DNA of 6,724 nucleotides. Source: JABDBK01 sp964533645. GTDB taxonomy: Bacteria > Pseudomonadota > Gammaproteobacteria > DSM-16500. The notes beneath the pieces are model-generated. The model was not told the DNA's origin and searched no databases. It was given only the letters and a program-made list of their open reading frames with translations. Positions 1 to 5,657 of the stretch are shown piece by piece (positions within the stretch are counted from its first letter, which is position 1; every line of letters starts with the position of its first letter). The translations under genes and the position numbers were made by a program. The DNA lies in NCBI GenBank assembly GCA_964533645.1, contig CAZHMQ010000109.1:1-6724 (forward strand), read 5' to 3'.

Positions 1-61
1 CCCAATTATGATACCTTATTTATGGCTATTTACACACTTGGCCTGACATCCTCACACTGTC

Positions 62-98
62 ATGCCAGCATGCTTTTAGCTGGCATCCAGTTTGGATG
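62..98. repeat. REP-like extragenic hairpin repeat with two alternative stems
   Basis: An 8-bp perfect inverted repeat, ATGCCAGC (62-69) and GCTGGCAT (79-86), encloses a 9-nt loop. A second stem, CATCCA (84-89) and TGGATG (93-98), has a 3-nt loop. The two stems share bases 84-86, so they cannot both form fully. The left arm runs into the palindrome GCATGC (68-73). The region is non-coding and richer in GC than its surroundings. It resembles the small dispersed extragenic palindromes common in gammaproteobacterial chromosomes; that this one is dispersed is an inference, since only one copy lies in the window. Confidence 0.5.
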
Positions 99-109
99 CT
101 GCCACATTT

Positions 110-145
110 GCAGGCTTGCTTCTGATAATAGAATGCCTGCTTTTT
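110..145 (+). terminator. weak possible rho-independent terminator (rightward)
   Basis: GCAGGC (110-115) can pair with GCCTGC (135-140), followed at once by five T (141-145). The stem is only 6 bp and the loop is 19 nt, so the structure would be weak. It would serve a rightward transcript entering from outside the window, since no gene is visible between 1 and 216. It could equally be part of the adjoining hairpin-repeat region. Confidence 0.22.
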
Positions 146-158
146 CGTATGGACACGA

Positions 159-171
159 TCATGTTAATCAA
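159..171. repeat. 13-bp direct repeat, outer copy flanking the toxin-antitoxin cassette
   Basis: TCATGTTAATCAA here recurs exactly at 1204-1216 in the same orientation. The neighbouring bases on both sides differ, so the match is exactly 13 bp. The two copies enclose 1032 bp that contain only the toxin-antitoxin genes and their control region. This copy lies 45 bp beyond the antitoxin stop codon. Confidence 0.55.
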
Positions 172-216
172 AACCAAGCCATCTACCGCTAAATGAGGTA
201 AATAAATTCCAATTCA

Positions 217-543
217 TTAAGCGATTAAAATTGCTAACCCTTTTTCTGCAACAAGATTTAGCAGCTTAAGAGATGTCCCTCTAGGGTGTTTTTCGCCTTG
301 TTCCCATTGTTTAACAGTAGATGTGCTTGTATTAAGACATTTTGCAAATACAGGCTGGCTGACTTTTTCTCTTATTCGAATTTTTTTAATTTCTTTAGGC
401 GATAATTCTTTTACTGGAGTTAGGCATAATGTATCAAATTCACGCATTGTGGTTGCATCAATCACATTTGCTTCGTATAAGCCCTTTGCCATCTCGTGTG
501 CGACTTCAAGCATTGTTGGATGTTTTATTTTTTTAGCTTTCAT
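217..543 (-). CDS. HTH-type antitoxin / autorepressor of a HigBA-like toxin-antitoxin module
   Basis: The 108-residue protein is probably the antitoxin that neutralises the toxin encoded just upstream and represses the shared promoter. Residues about 50-100 form a Cro/C1-type helix-turn-helix: two helices around KKIRIREK and SQPVFAKCL (52-70), a recognition helix near TSTVKQWEQG (74-83), then a closing helical segment SLKLLNLVAEKGL. Residues 1-48 (MREFDTLCLTPVKEL at 33-47) match the N-terminal part typical of YiaG-like (COG2944) regulators paired with RelE-type toxins; in HigA-like antitoxins this part usually holds the toxin contacts. The ATG lies 2 nt after the toxin TAG, with a good Shine-Dalgarno GAGGT (557-553) 9 nt upstream, so the pair is surely cotranscribed and probably translationally linked. 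The order is toxin first, as in higBA. Length is normal. The function comes from family resemblance and gene pairing; operator binding is inferred. Confidence 0.85.
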   Translation of the reverse strand: MKAKKIKHPTMLEVAHEMAKGLYEANVIDATTMREFDTLCLTPVKELSPKEIKKIRIREKVSQPVFAKCLNTSTSTVKQWEQGEKHPRGTSLKLLNLVAEKGLAILIA

Positions 544-545
544 AA

Positions 546-911
546 CTATTTTACCTCGTACAATTCACCGATTTTAATTAAAGTTTCTAGCTTACTATCT
601 GACAATTTTAAGTAATAATCAGCTAATTTTTTATAAACTAATTCTTCTTTATTGCTGACATTCTCCTGATCATTTTTAGCATAGCCATACATAAAAACAG
701 ATCGATCTTTTTCTTTAAAAGCTAAAATAGTTCTATAACTTGATCGTTTTCCTTGTCCTTTTCTAGCAACGCGTTGTTTATACAGGCCACTACCTAAATT
801 AGCATCGAATAAACCCTTTTCTATCTCACCAATAGCTTTTTTTAAAGCGCTATCACTGATTCTTTCTTTTTTTGTCCATTGATGAAAAATGCGATATTTG
901 AAGATTCTCAT
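546..911 (-). CDS. RelE/HigB-type toxin (PF06296-like) of a type II toxin-antitoxin module
   Basis: The 121-residue basic protein matches the RelE-like toxin family once called DUF1044 (PF06296/COG4737, recognised from memory). Signature features are an N-terminal helix with FHQWTKKERISD (9-20), the acidic helix EIEKGLFDANLG (29-40), the core stretch GLYKQRVARKGQGK (42-55) with SSYRTI (57-62), the strand FMYGYAKN (73-80), and a C-terminal helix ending GELYEV. Relatives with the RelE fold are generally ribosome-dependent mRNA endonucleases or translation inhibitors; for this subfamily that activity is an inference. The reading frame is intact and of family length, so the toxin is probably functional. 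The ATG at 911-909 has only a weak Shine-Dalgarno (GGA, 7 nt away), whereas the antitoxin has a strong one. This fits the need for excess antitoxin. Expression should start at the promoter at 940-968. Nothing in the locus shows a target beyond the family expectation. Confidence 0.87.
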   Translation of the reverse strand: MRIFKYRIFHQWTKKERISDSALKKAIGEIEKGLFDANLGSGLYKQRVARKGQGKRSSYRTILAFKEKDRSVFMYGYAKNDQENVSNKEELVYKKLADYYLKLSDSKLETLIKIGELYEVK

Positions 912-927
912 TTAATTATCCGGCCTT

Positions 928-943
928 TACTTTATTTAAAGTA
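928..943. promoter_or_regulatory. 16-bp palindrome over the -10 and start region of the toxin-antitoxin promoter
   Basis: TACTTTA (928-934) and TAAAGTA (937-943) are perfect 7-bp arms separated by TT. The element covers part of the -10 hexamer and the expected transcription start of the leftward operon. It could be a second repressor site beside the 945-957 palindrome, or a hairpin at the very 5' end of the mRNA. Such AT-only motifs arise by chance fairly often, so confidence is modest. Confidence 0.35.
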
Positions 944-968
944 TATCACTAAGTGATCCAATTTTCAA
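940..968 (-). promoter_or_regulatory. toxin-antitoxin operon promoter with a palindromic operator in its spacer
   Basis: Read leftward, TTGAAA (968-963) and TATACT (945-940) are each 5/6 matches to the sigma-70 hexamers with an ideal 17-nt spacer. The expected start is near 933, about 20 nt before the toxin ATG. Inside the spacer is a 13-bp perfect palindrome, ATCACT-A-AGTGAT (945-957 on the + strand), which touches the -10. A repressor bound there would block RNA polymerase. This is the normal place for an autoregulatory HigA-type operator. A further TCACTAA half-site lies at 987-993, 41 bp from the matching half-site at 946-952. Binding by the antitoxin is inferred from position. Confidence 0.65.
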
Positions 969-1033
969 GTGGCTAAGAAAGAAATGTCACTAACAGTATT
1001 TAGTCTAGATATAAATAGTTATGATGAAGTGGT

Positions 1034-1047
1034 TTAAATTAATTTAA
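1034..1047. repeat. 14-bp perfect AT palindrome
   Basis: TTAAATTAATTTAA reads the same on both strands and lies about 125 bp upstream of the toxin start. It could bind a regulator, but in such AT-rich DNA a chance origin is quite possible. Confidence 0.3.
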
Positions 1048-1203
1048 CTGGTTGATTCTTAATATTTTTTGGAAAATGGCCAAACTCCAGTAGTAGTTTT
1101 TTATTTTATAGTTTTAAATATTTATTAAACAATAAGTTATGCTTTATGAAAATTATTTTTTACCTCACAAGACCGGAGAAGAAGCCCTTGAGAAGATAAT
1201 TTT

Positions 1204-1216
1204 TCATGTTAATCAA
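1204..1216. repeat. 13-bp direct repeat, inner copy next to the murU stop
   Basis: TCATGTTAATCAA matches 159-171 exactly and in the same orientation. It starts 4 bp beyond the murU stop codon (murU reads leftward and ends at 1221). The pair brackets the toxin-antitoxin module. I see no matching inverted ends just inside the repeats, so this is not an obvious insertion sequence. Confidence 0.55.
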
Positions 1217-1220
1217 TATA

Positions 1221-1880
1221 TTACATAAACGCTATAGCATCTTTCAACTCTTGAAGCTGCTCCGGCGTCCCTACATTATGCCAAAAGCCTTTAAAATACT
1301 CCCCTGTCACAAGCCCTTGCCTCGCATACTCTTTCAACACTTCGCCTAACCTAAACTTACCCAGCTTACATTTTGCAAATAAATCAGGATGAAAAAGACC
1401 TATATTGGCATAAGTTAAACGACAAGGTGGAACACAATCCACAAAACCACCATCCAGATTAAAATCACCGCTTAGATTAAAATCAGGATTATCGACTAAC
1501 ACAATATGTGCCAAACCAGAAAGCGTAGTCAATTGTTGCAAAGCATAATCCGAAATGACATCACAACTTAATACGATAAATGGGTCTGGACCCAATAAAG
1601 GTAATGCTTGGAATATGCCACCACCCGTTTCCAAAGCCTCTTCTTCTTCAGAATAGGCAATATGCACGCCATATTTTTTACCATCGCCTAATGCGGCTAT
1701 AATTTTTTCACGTTGATAACTGACATTAATCACAATATCTTTTATACCCACTGCAATCATCGCATCAATAGAATACTCAATCAAAAACTTCTGGCCTACG
1801 CGTAATAATGCCTTAGGTGTATGGTCAGTTAAGGCTCCCATACGTTGCCCACGGCCCGCCGCTAAAATCATTCCGCGCAT
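1221..1880 (-). CDS. murU: N-acetylmuramate alpha-1-phosphate uridylyltransferase
   Basis: This cytoplasmic enzyme transfers UMP from UTP to MurNAc-alpha-1-phosphate, giving UDP-MurNAc. It completes the direct recycling route that bypasses de novo MurA/MurB synthesis. The 219-residue protein is a single nucleotidyltransferase domain: signature LAAGRGQRM (6-14), HTPKALL (20-26) with the conserved Lys23, ETGGGI (84-89), and the metal-site region SCDVISD (105-111). GLAHIVLVDNP (122-132) and FWHNVGTPEQL (199-209) are near matches to pseudomonad MurU as I recall it. Length is normal. Oddly, the usual G-D of the metal motif is C-D (Cys106-Asp107). The ATG at 1880 has AAAGGA 9 nt upstream and lies inside the end of amgK (13-bp overlap). 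The alternative Met4 would give a classic ATGA overlap with the amgK stop but has no well-spaced Shine-Dalgarno. The pairing with amgK supports MurU over a generic sugar-phosphate nucleotidyltransferase. Confidence 0.9.
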   Translation of the reverse strand: MRGMILAAGRGQRMGALTDHTPKALLRVGQKFLIEYSIDAMIAVGIKDIVINVSYQREKIIAALGDGKKYGVHIAYSEEEEALETGGGIFQALPLLGPDPFIVLSCDVISDYALQQLTTLSGLAHIVLVDNPDFNLSGDFNLDGGFVDCVPPCRLTYANIGLFHPDLFAKCKLGKFRLGEVLKEYARQGLVTGEYFKGFWHNVGTPEQLQELKDAIAFM

Positions 1881-2866
1881 AAGGTACTTTCCTTTTGATA
1901 AGCAGGTAAGATCACGGCATGTAAAAAATCACAAAAATCACAGCACTCTGGAAAATGTTTGCTGATGTTTAAAATATAATTTAATGTTCTTGGAATATGT
2001 TTTAAATAGTGAGGATTGGCATCGCGTTTATATTTTCGTGAAAAAGTTAACAAAGCTTTCATATGTCGCTGCAAGCCCATCCCATCAAACCAACGTAAAA
2101 ATAATTCATCACTCACGGATATGTGAATACGTTCTTTATAGCTTAAAGCAAGTTTTATCACAACATCCTCGGGCCAATCAATATAACAATCACGCAACAA
2201 AGAAACCAAATCATAAGTCTGAGGACCTATAAAAGCATCTTGAAAATCTAATACACCTATTTTGTTTTGTGGCAATACCATCAAATTCGCAGAATGATAA
2301 TCCCTATGCATAAAAACCTGGGGTTGAGATGCTGCGAGAGTTGCTAGAAAATCAAAAACATTTGCCAACATGGCCTCAGTTGCGGATGAAAGATTTAGAT
2401 TCAAATAACTTTGCAAAAACCATTGTTTAAACCATTCCAACTCTTGATACATAAATGTTGCCGTCAATGCCGGAATATTCCAACCCTCAACTTGTTTGCA
2501 TGTTTGCAATATAGCTAACGTATTTAAGGCCTCACCATAAAGTTGTGACATATTAGATGCATTTAATTCTGTTAATAATTGTTTATCACCCAAATCTGTA
2601 ATAAGCAAAAAGCCTGCGCTCAAGTTTTTTTTAAAAATTTCAGGAGAGATTAAACCTAGTTCACGTAAAGCTTTAGTGATAGCAGCATAGGCGACGCAAT
2701 TTTCTCTGTCAGGTGGAGCATCCATTGCTATCCAGGATTGTTCGTTGCATAAGACTCTAAAATAGCGTCTAAAACTTGCATCACCTGCGATCGCTTGTAA
2801 TGAAAATGTGCTAAAGCCGCAGTCGTTGCTAAGCCAGCTATGTAAAAGATTTTGTCGTGTGTCCAA
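1868..2866 (-). CDS. amgK: anomeric N-acetylmuramate/N-acetylglucosamine kinase
   Basis: AmgK phosphorylates free MurNAc (and GlcNAc) at the anomeric carbon with ATP, producing MurNAc-alpha-1-phosphate for the next gene, murU. The 332-residue protein has the aminoglycoside-phosphotransferase (APH) fold. GDASFRRYFRV (28-38) is the N-lobe nucleotide-binding loop, ITDLGD (89-94) lies near the hinge, the catalytic Brenner motif is HRDYHSANLM (187-196) with Asp189 and Asn194, and the metal-binding DFQD (207-210) follows. YDLVSLLRDCY (218-228) is typical of this subfamily. The only plausible start is TTG at 2866-2864: there is no ATG or GTG between it and the in-frame TGA at 2890-2888, and the next Met (48) would remove the GDASFRR loop. 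A weak start fits a low-level enzyme. AGG lies about 13 nt upstream, further than ideal. The gene overlaps murU by 13 bp and diverges from lptD, as in pseudomonads. Confidence 0.9.
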   Translation of the reverse strand: MDTRQNLLHSWLSNDCGFSTFSLQAIAGDASFRRYFRVLCNEQSWIAMDAPPDRENCVAYAAITKALRELGLISPEIFKKNLSAGFLLITDLGDKQLLTELNASNMSQLYGEALNTLAILQTCKQVEGWNIPALTATFMYQELEWFKQWFLQSYLNLNLSSATEAMLANVFDFLATLAASQPQVFMHRDYHSANLMVLPQNKIGVLDFQDAFIGPQTYDLVSLLRDCYIDWPEDVVIKLALSYKERIHISVSDELFLRWFDGMGLQRHMKALLTFSRKYKRDANPHYLKHIPRTLNYILNISKHFPECCDFCDFLHAVILPAYQKESTLCAE

Positions 2867-2867
2867 T

Positions 2868-2958
2868 ATCGTGCCCGTACCTGATTTTCAAAAGTCCTGC
2901 TATTTTAATTTACATTCAAATGATACGCAAAGAAAAGACGGGCGGGCACGGGCACGAT
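2868..2958. repeat. 11-bp inverted repeat spanning the amgK-lptD divergent region
   Basis: ATCGTGCCCGT (2868-2878) and ACGGGCACGAT (2948-2958) are perfect complements 69 nt apart. The left arm covers the amgK leader right up to its TTG codon. The right arm lies in a GC-rich patch with a tandem GGGCAC hexamer (2944-2949, 2950-2955) between the two predicted promoters. If the predicted starts are right, neither transcript contains both arms, so the pair would act as DNA sites and not as one RNA hairpin. The seven bases GGGCACG also occur in the repeat at the right edge of the window. Confidence 0.45.
2902..2930 (-). promoter_or_regulatory. candidate amgK-murU promoter
   Basis: Reading leftward, TAAAAT (2907-2902) is a 5/6 match to the -10 hexamer. 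TTGCGT (2930-2925), a 3/6 match to the -35, lies 17 nt upstream of it. Transcription would start near 2896, giving a leader of about 30 nt before the TTG codon. Confidence 0.4.
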
Positions 2959-2966
2959 GAATAGCT

Positions 2967-2995
2967 TTGTCCTTCACACAACTTTTCGATACACT
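2967..2995 (+). promoter_or_regulatory. candidate lptD-surA promoter
   Basis: TTGTCC (2967-2972) and TACACT (2990-2995) are each 4/6 matches to the sigma-70 hexamers with a 17-nt spacer, giving a leader of about 25 nt. In Escherichia coli the lptD-surA operon is partly under the envelope-stress sigma factor RpoE; I could not recognise a convincing RpoE-type site (GAACTT / TCTRA) here. Confidence 0.3.
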
Positions 2996-3026
2996 TGCAA
3001 GATTCGGAATGTGGAAAATATCGTGA

Positions 3027-5657
3027 ATGCGCGTAGCAATAAATCTTAAATTATCACTTATCATATGCATAAGTTTGCTGATTTTTATGGAATCTGCGCA
3101 ATTAAAAGCCGATAAACCTACAAGCAACTACTGCCAGCCTTCTGCAGAAGATACAAAATCCCTAAGCAAATCAGCCATTGCAGATGCTTTAGGCTGGGTT
3201 GTGACCAATGACAACCGTTGCGGAGGGTACTATCTTGAACCACCCTTTATAAACTCTGAAGATCTGTATAATAATAAATCAACCTTGATCACCGGTAATC
3301 AAGGTGTTTTTTCTCTGCACGGCACCTCGATTTATCAAGGCAAAGTAACTATCACTCAAGATGATCAAAAAGTTACCACCAGCAAAGCTTATCTTTATCG
3401 CAACCCCACCACAGAAAAATACAGTGGCATAGATTTAATAGGCAATGTGAGCTTTCGCGAACCTAATAGTCTGGTGTTAGCACGTTGCGGATATGTCGAT
3501 TTAGAAAATAAAAATAAAGTATTACGCGATATTTTATACCGCACTGCCATTTACAGTAATACCCATGAAAAACCCAAAGGTCTTACCAAAACTGAATTAC
3601 AAAGTGAGCATAAAGTTTATCAATTAAGCGCATGGGGCAGTGCTTCAGAATTTAAACAAGATGAACCTAAAGTATATAAATTCCAAGCAGCAAGCTACAG
3701 TACTTGTCCACCCCTTAATGCTGCCTGGAAAGTTGAAGCCGATGATATTACTTTGGACAAAAATTCAGGTCGCGGCATTGCTAGAAACGCAAAGCTGTTA
3801 GTCAAAGATATACCTGTTTTTTATGCGCCTTACTTAAATTTTCCTATTGATTCACGACGACAAACTGGATTTTTATGGCCTAGTGTAGGTTCTTCTAGCA
3901 CATCGGGTGCGACTTTTACTGTACCTTTTTATTGGAACATCGCTCCTAATTACGATGACACTATTACGCCTACTGTGCTCGCTAAGCGCGGCTTGCAAAT
4001 CACTAATTTATTCCGTTATCTCTCAGATTCACCCGCGACGAATGGTGAATTCAAGTTTGTCATCTTACCTTATGACCAATTATTTAAAACGTTTAAAGAA
4101 ACACAAGCCATAACCAATCAACATTCGACTAATGACGCCACTTTATCGGAATTAAATGCCTTAGAAAAAGCAAGTCTTACGCGTTATGCCATTTCATGGC
4201 AACACAAAACACAGTTTAATGATCACTGGACAACCGACGTCGATTACAACTTTGTGAGTGATGATTATTATTTAGAAGATTTCAGCAATGGTTTAAACGA
4301 AATCACTCCCAATCAATTATTACAACAAGCTGATTTAAATTACAAAGGTCAATACTGGGCTTTCACGGGACGCGTACAAGGTTATCAAACGCTACATCCG
4401 CTTGAAGAAAATACTTTCTATAATCAATATATACGCTTGCCGCAACTCATCTTAGATGGTATGTATCCGGATGATAGAACTGGCTTAACTTTTTTTATTG
4501 CCAATGACTTAACCCATTTCGATATTATGCAAAATCCAGGCAATATCAACCCTGGATTGCTGCCAAAACAACCCATAGGAAATCGTTTCAACGTTCAGCC
4601 CGGCATAAATCTACCTATTTACCATCCATCTTATTATATTAATCCGCGACTACAACTCGCCATGACCAAATACGAACTTGGCAATGTAGTTGACGACAAT
4701 AGCAAAAGCCCAAGTCGAGTATTACCTATTTTTGATATCAACTCTGGCCTCTATTTTGATCGTAATATTTCTTTCTTTTCACGCCACATGCGACAAACTT
4801 TAGAACCCAAGATGTATTACACCTATGTACCTTACAGAAACCAAGGTGAAATTCCGATTTTTGATACCACCATTAACACCTTGACCTATGATCAATTATT
4901 CACCTACAACCGCTTTAGTGGGCTGGATCGTATAGGCGACGCCAATCAAATCAGTCTGGGGATTACCACTCGATTCATTGACCAACAATCAGGATATGAA
5001 AAAATTAGCGCCGGAATTGGTCAAATTTTTTACTTTGAAAATCGTCGTGTTACCTTATGCACGGCTCCTAACTCCTGCGAAGAAGCCATGCATTCTCCTG
5101 AAAACACCAATAACCGTTCGCCACTTTCTGCTGTTTTATCTTACACCTTAACTCCTGGTTGGAATGCAACTTCTTATACTATTTGGGACTCCCAAGAAAA
5201 AGAATTTAATAATCAAACATTTACCCTACAATATCTAAGAGATATTCAACGCGCTGTCAGTTTTAGCTATACTTATGTACGTAACGGTGATCTTCCGCAA
5301 AACCCCGAAACTCAAGTCGGCAAAAGTGTCACCAACCTTTCACAAACCGATTTTTCATTTACTTGGCCGATCTCACGCGATTGGAGCACAGTCGCTCGCT
5401 GGACAGAAAATTGGAATCGTTCCCGTTTCCAGAATTTACTATATGGTTTACAATATGACACTTGCTGTTGGGCTGTGCGTGTCGTTGCGGGCAAAACTTT
5501 TAATAATTTAACCCCTAACAATACCTATCAATATAATACGGAATTTTATATTCAATTCGCTCTAAAAGGCTTAGGGAATTTTGGAACCGGCAATCCAGGC
5601 CAAATACTCAACAATGCAAGCATTGCGAATCAAACCAATTTTGGGCAGGATTATTAA
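3027..5657 (+). CDS. lptD: LPS-assembly outer-membrane protein LptD
   Basis: LptD, with the lipoprotein LptE, forms the outer-membrane translocon that inserts lipopolysaccharide into the outer leaflet. The 876-residue protein has a Sec signal peptide (basic start MRVAINLK, hydrophobic 9-20, cleavage somewhere near 24-28). A periplasmic OstA/LptA-like jellyroll follows at about 80-230 (STLITG, GVFSLHGTSIYQG, AYLYRNPTTEKYSGIDLIGN as sheet repeats). The C-terminal barrel runs from about 265, with the hallmark blocks FYAPYLNFPID (265-275), SRRQTGFLWPSVG (276-288), TLEPKMYYTYVPYRNQ (591-606), DRIGDANQISLG (634-645) and YDTCCWAVRV (810-819). Cys813-Cys814 is the conserved pair that forms disulfides with N-terminal cysteines; candidates here are Cys36, Cys65 and Cys227. 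An extra pair, Cys678/Cys684, sits in a predicted loop between strands. The frame is fixed by a TGA directly before the ATG; GTGGAA lies 10 nt upstream. The protein is somewhat longer than the roughly 780 residues of E. coli. Its barrel is a client of SurA, encoded next. Confidence 0.96.
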   Translation: MRVAINLKLSLIICISLLIFMESAQLKADKPTSNYCQPSAEDTKSLSKSAIADALGWVVTNDNRCGGYYLEPPFINSEDLYNNKSTLITGNQGVFSLHGTSIYQGKVTITQDDQKVTTSKAYLYRNPTTEKYSGIDLIGNVSFREPNSLVLARCGYVDLENKNKVLRDILYRTAIYSNTHEKPKGLTKTELQSEHKVYQLSAWGSASEFKQDEPKVYKFQAASYSTCPPLNAAWKVEADDITLDKNSGRGIARNAKLLVKDIPVFYAPYLNFPIDSRRQTGFLWPSVGSSSTSGATFTVPFYWNIAPNYDDTITPTVLAKRGLQITNLFRYLSDSPATNGEFKFVILPYDQLFKTFKETQAITNQHSTNDATLSELNALEKASLTRYAISWQHKTQFNDHWTTDVDYNFVSDDYYLEDFSNGLNEITPNQLLQQADLNYKGQYWAFTGRVQGYQTLHPLEENTFYNQYIRLPQLILDGMYPDDRTGLTFFIANDLTHFDIMQNPGNINPGLLPKQPIGNRFNVQPGINLPIYHPSYYINPRLQLAMTKYELGNVVDDNSKSPSRVLPIFDINSGLYFDRNISFFSRHMRQTLEPKMYYTYVPYRNQGEIPIFDTTINTLTYDQLFTYNRFSGLDRIGDANQISLGITTRFIDQQSGYEKISAGIGQIFYFENRRVTLCTAPNSCEEAMHSPENTNNRSPLSAVLSYTLTPGWNATSYTIWDSQEKEFNNQTFTLQYLRDIQRAVSFSYTYVRNGDLPQNPETQVGKSVTNLSQTDFSFTWPISRDWSTVARWTENWNRSRFQNLLYGLQYDTCCWAVRVVAGKTFNNLTPNNTYQYNTEFYIQFALKGLGNFGTGNPGQILNNASIANQTNFGQDY

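Larger units (their letters stand above)
912..1220. other. 309-bp AT-rich intergenic region between murU and the toxin gene
   Basis: No convincing gene is present. The left end holds the leftward toxin-antitoxin promoter (940-968) and its palindromes. The middle has a 14-bp AT palindrome (1034-1047) and a small TTTGG/CCAAA hairpin (1068-1084) with no T-run beside it. The right end holds the second 13-bp direct repeat (1204-1216). I find no clear rho-independent terminator for leftward transcription out of murU, so readthrough towards the toxin gene cannot be excluded. Base composition is markedly more AT-rich than the coding regions. Confidence 0.6.

Noticed and set aside
1..216. CRISPR array or RNA gene in the left non-coding region
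   Set aside because: There are no regularly spaced direct repeats and no cloverleaf or recognisable RNA motif; the structure is limited to short hairpins.
323..577. 84-residue rightward ORF antisense to the antitoxin gene
   Set aside because: It is the complement of a confidently identified gene, with no Shine-Dalgarno or promoter of its own. Its hydrophobic look follows from the AT-rich opposite strand.
172..1203. Insertion sequence or transposon spanning the toxin-antitoxin module
   Set aside because: The direct repeats fit, but no transposase is encoded and the sequences just inside the repeats show no terminal inverted repeats. Only a cassette with flanking repeats can be supported.
1151..1207. 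15-codon leftward ORF (starting ATG 1207-1205, MKNYLLKGFFSGLVR) and an imperfect inverted repeat ATGAAAATTAT / ATAATTTTTCAT just beyond murU
   Set aside because: No Shine-Dalgarno or promoter, very short, and its start overlaps the 13-bp direct repeat. The inverted repeat has a bulge and a 39-nt loop and lacks GC pairs or a T-run, so it is not a convincing terminator.
1984..2232. 82-residue rightward ORF inside amgK
   Set aside because: It is opposite-strand to the kinase catalytic region, which is well supported by its HRDYHSANLM and DFQD motifs.
2900..3127. 75-residue leftward ORF across the amgK-lptD divergent region
   Set aside because: It overlaps the lptD signal-peptide region and both predicted promoters, matches no family I recognise, and is best explained as a chance opposite-strand frame.
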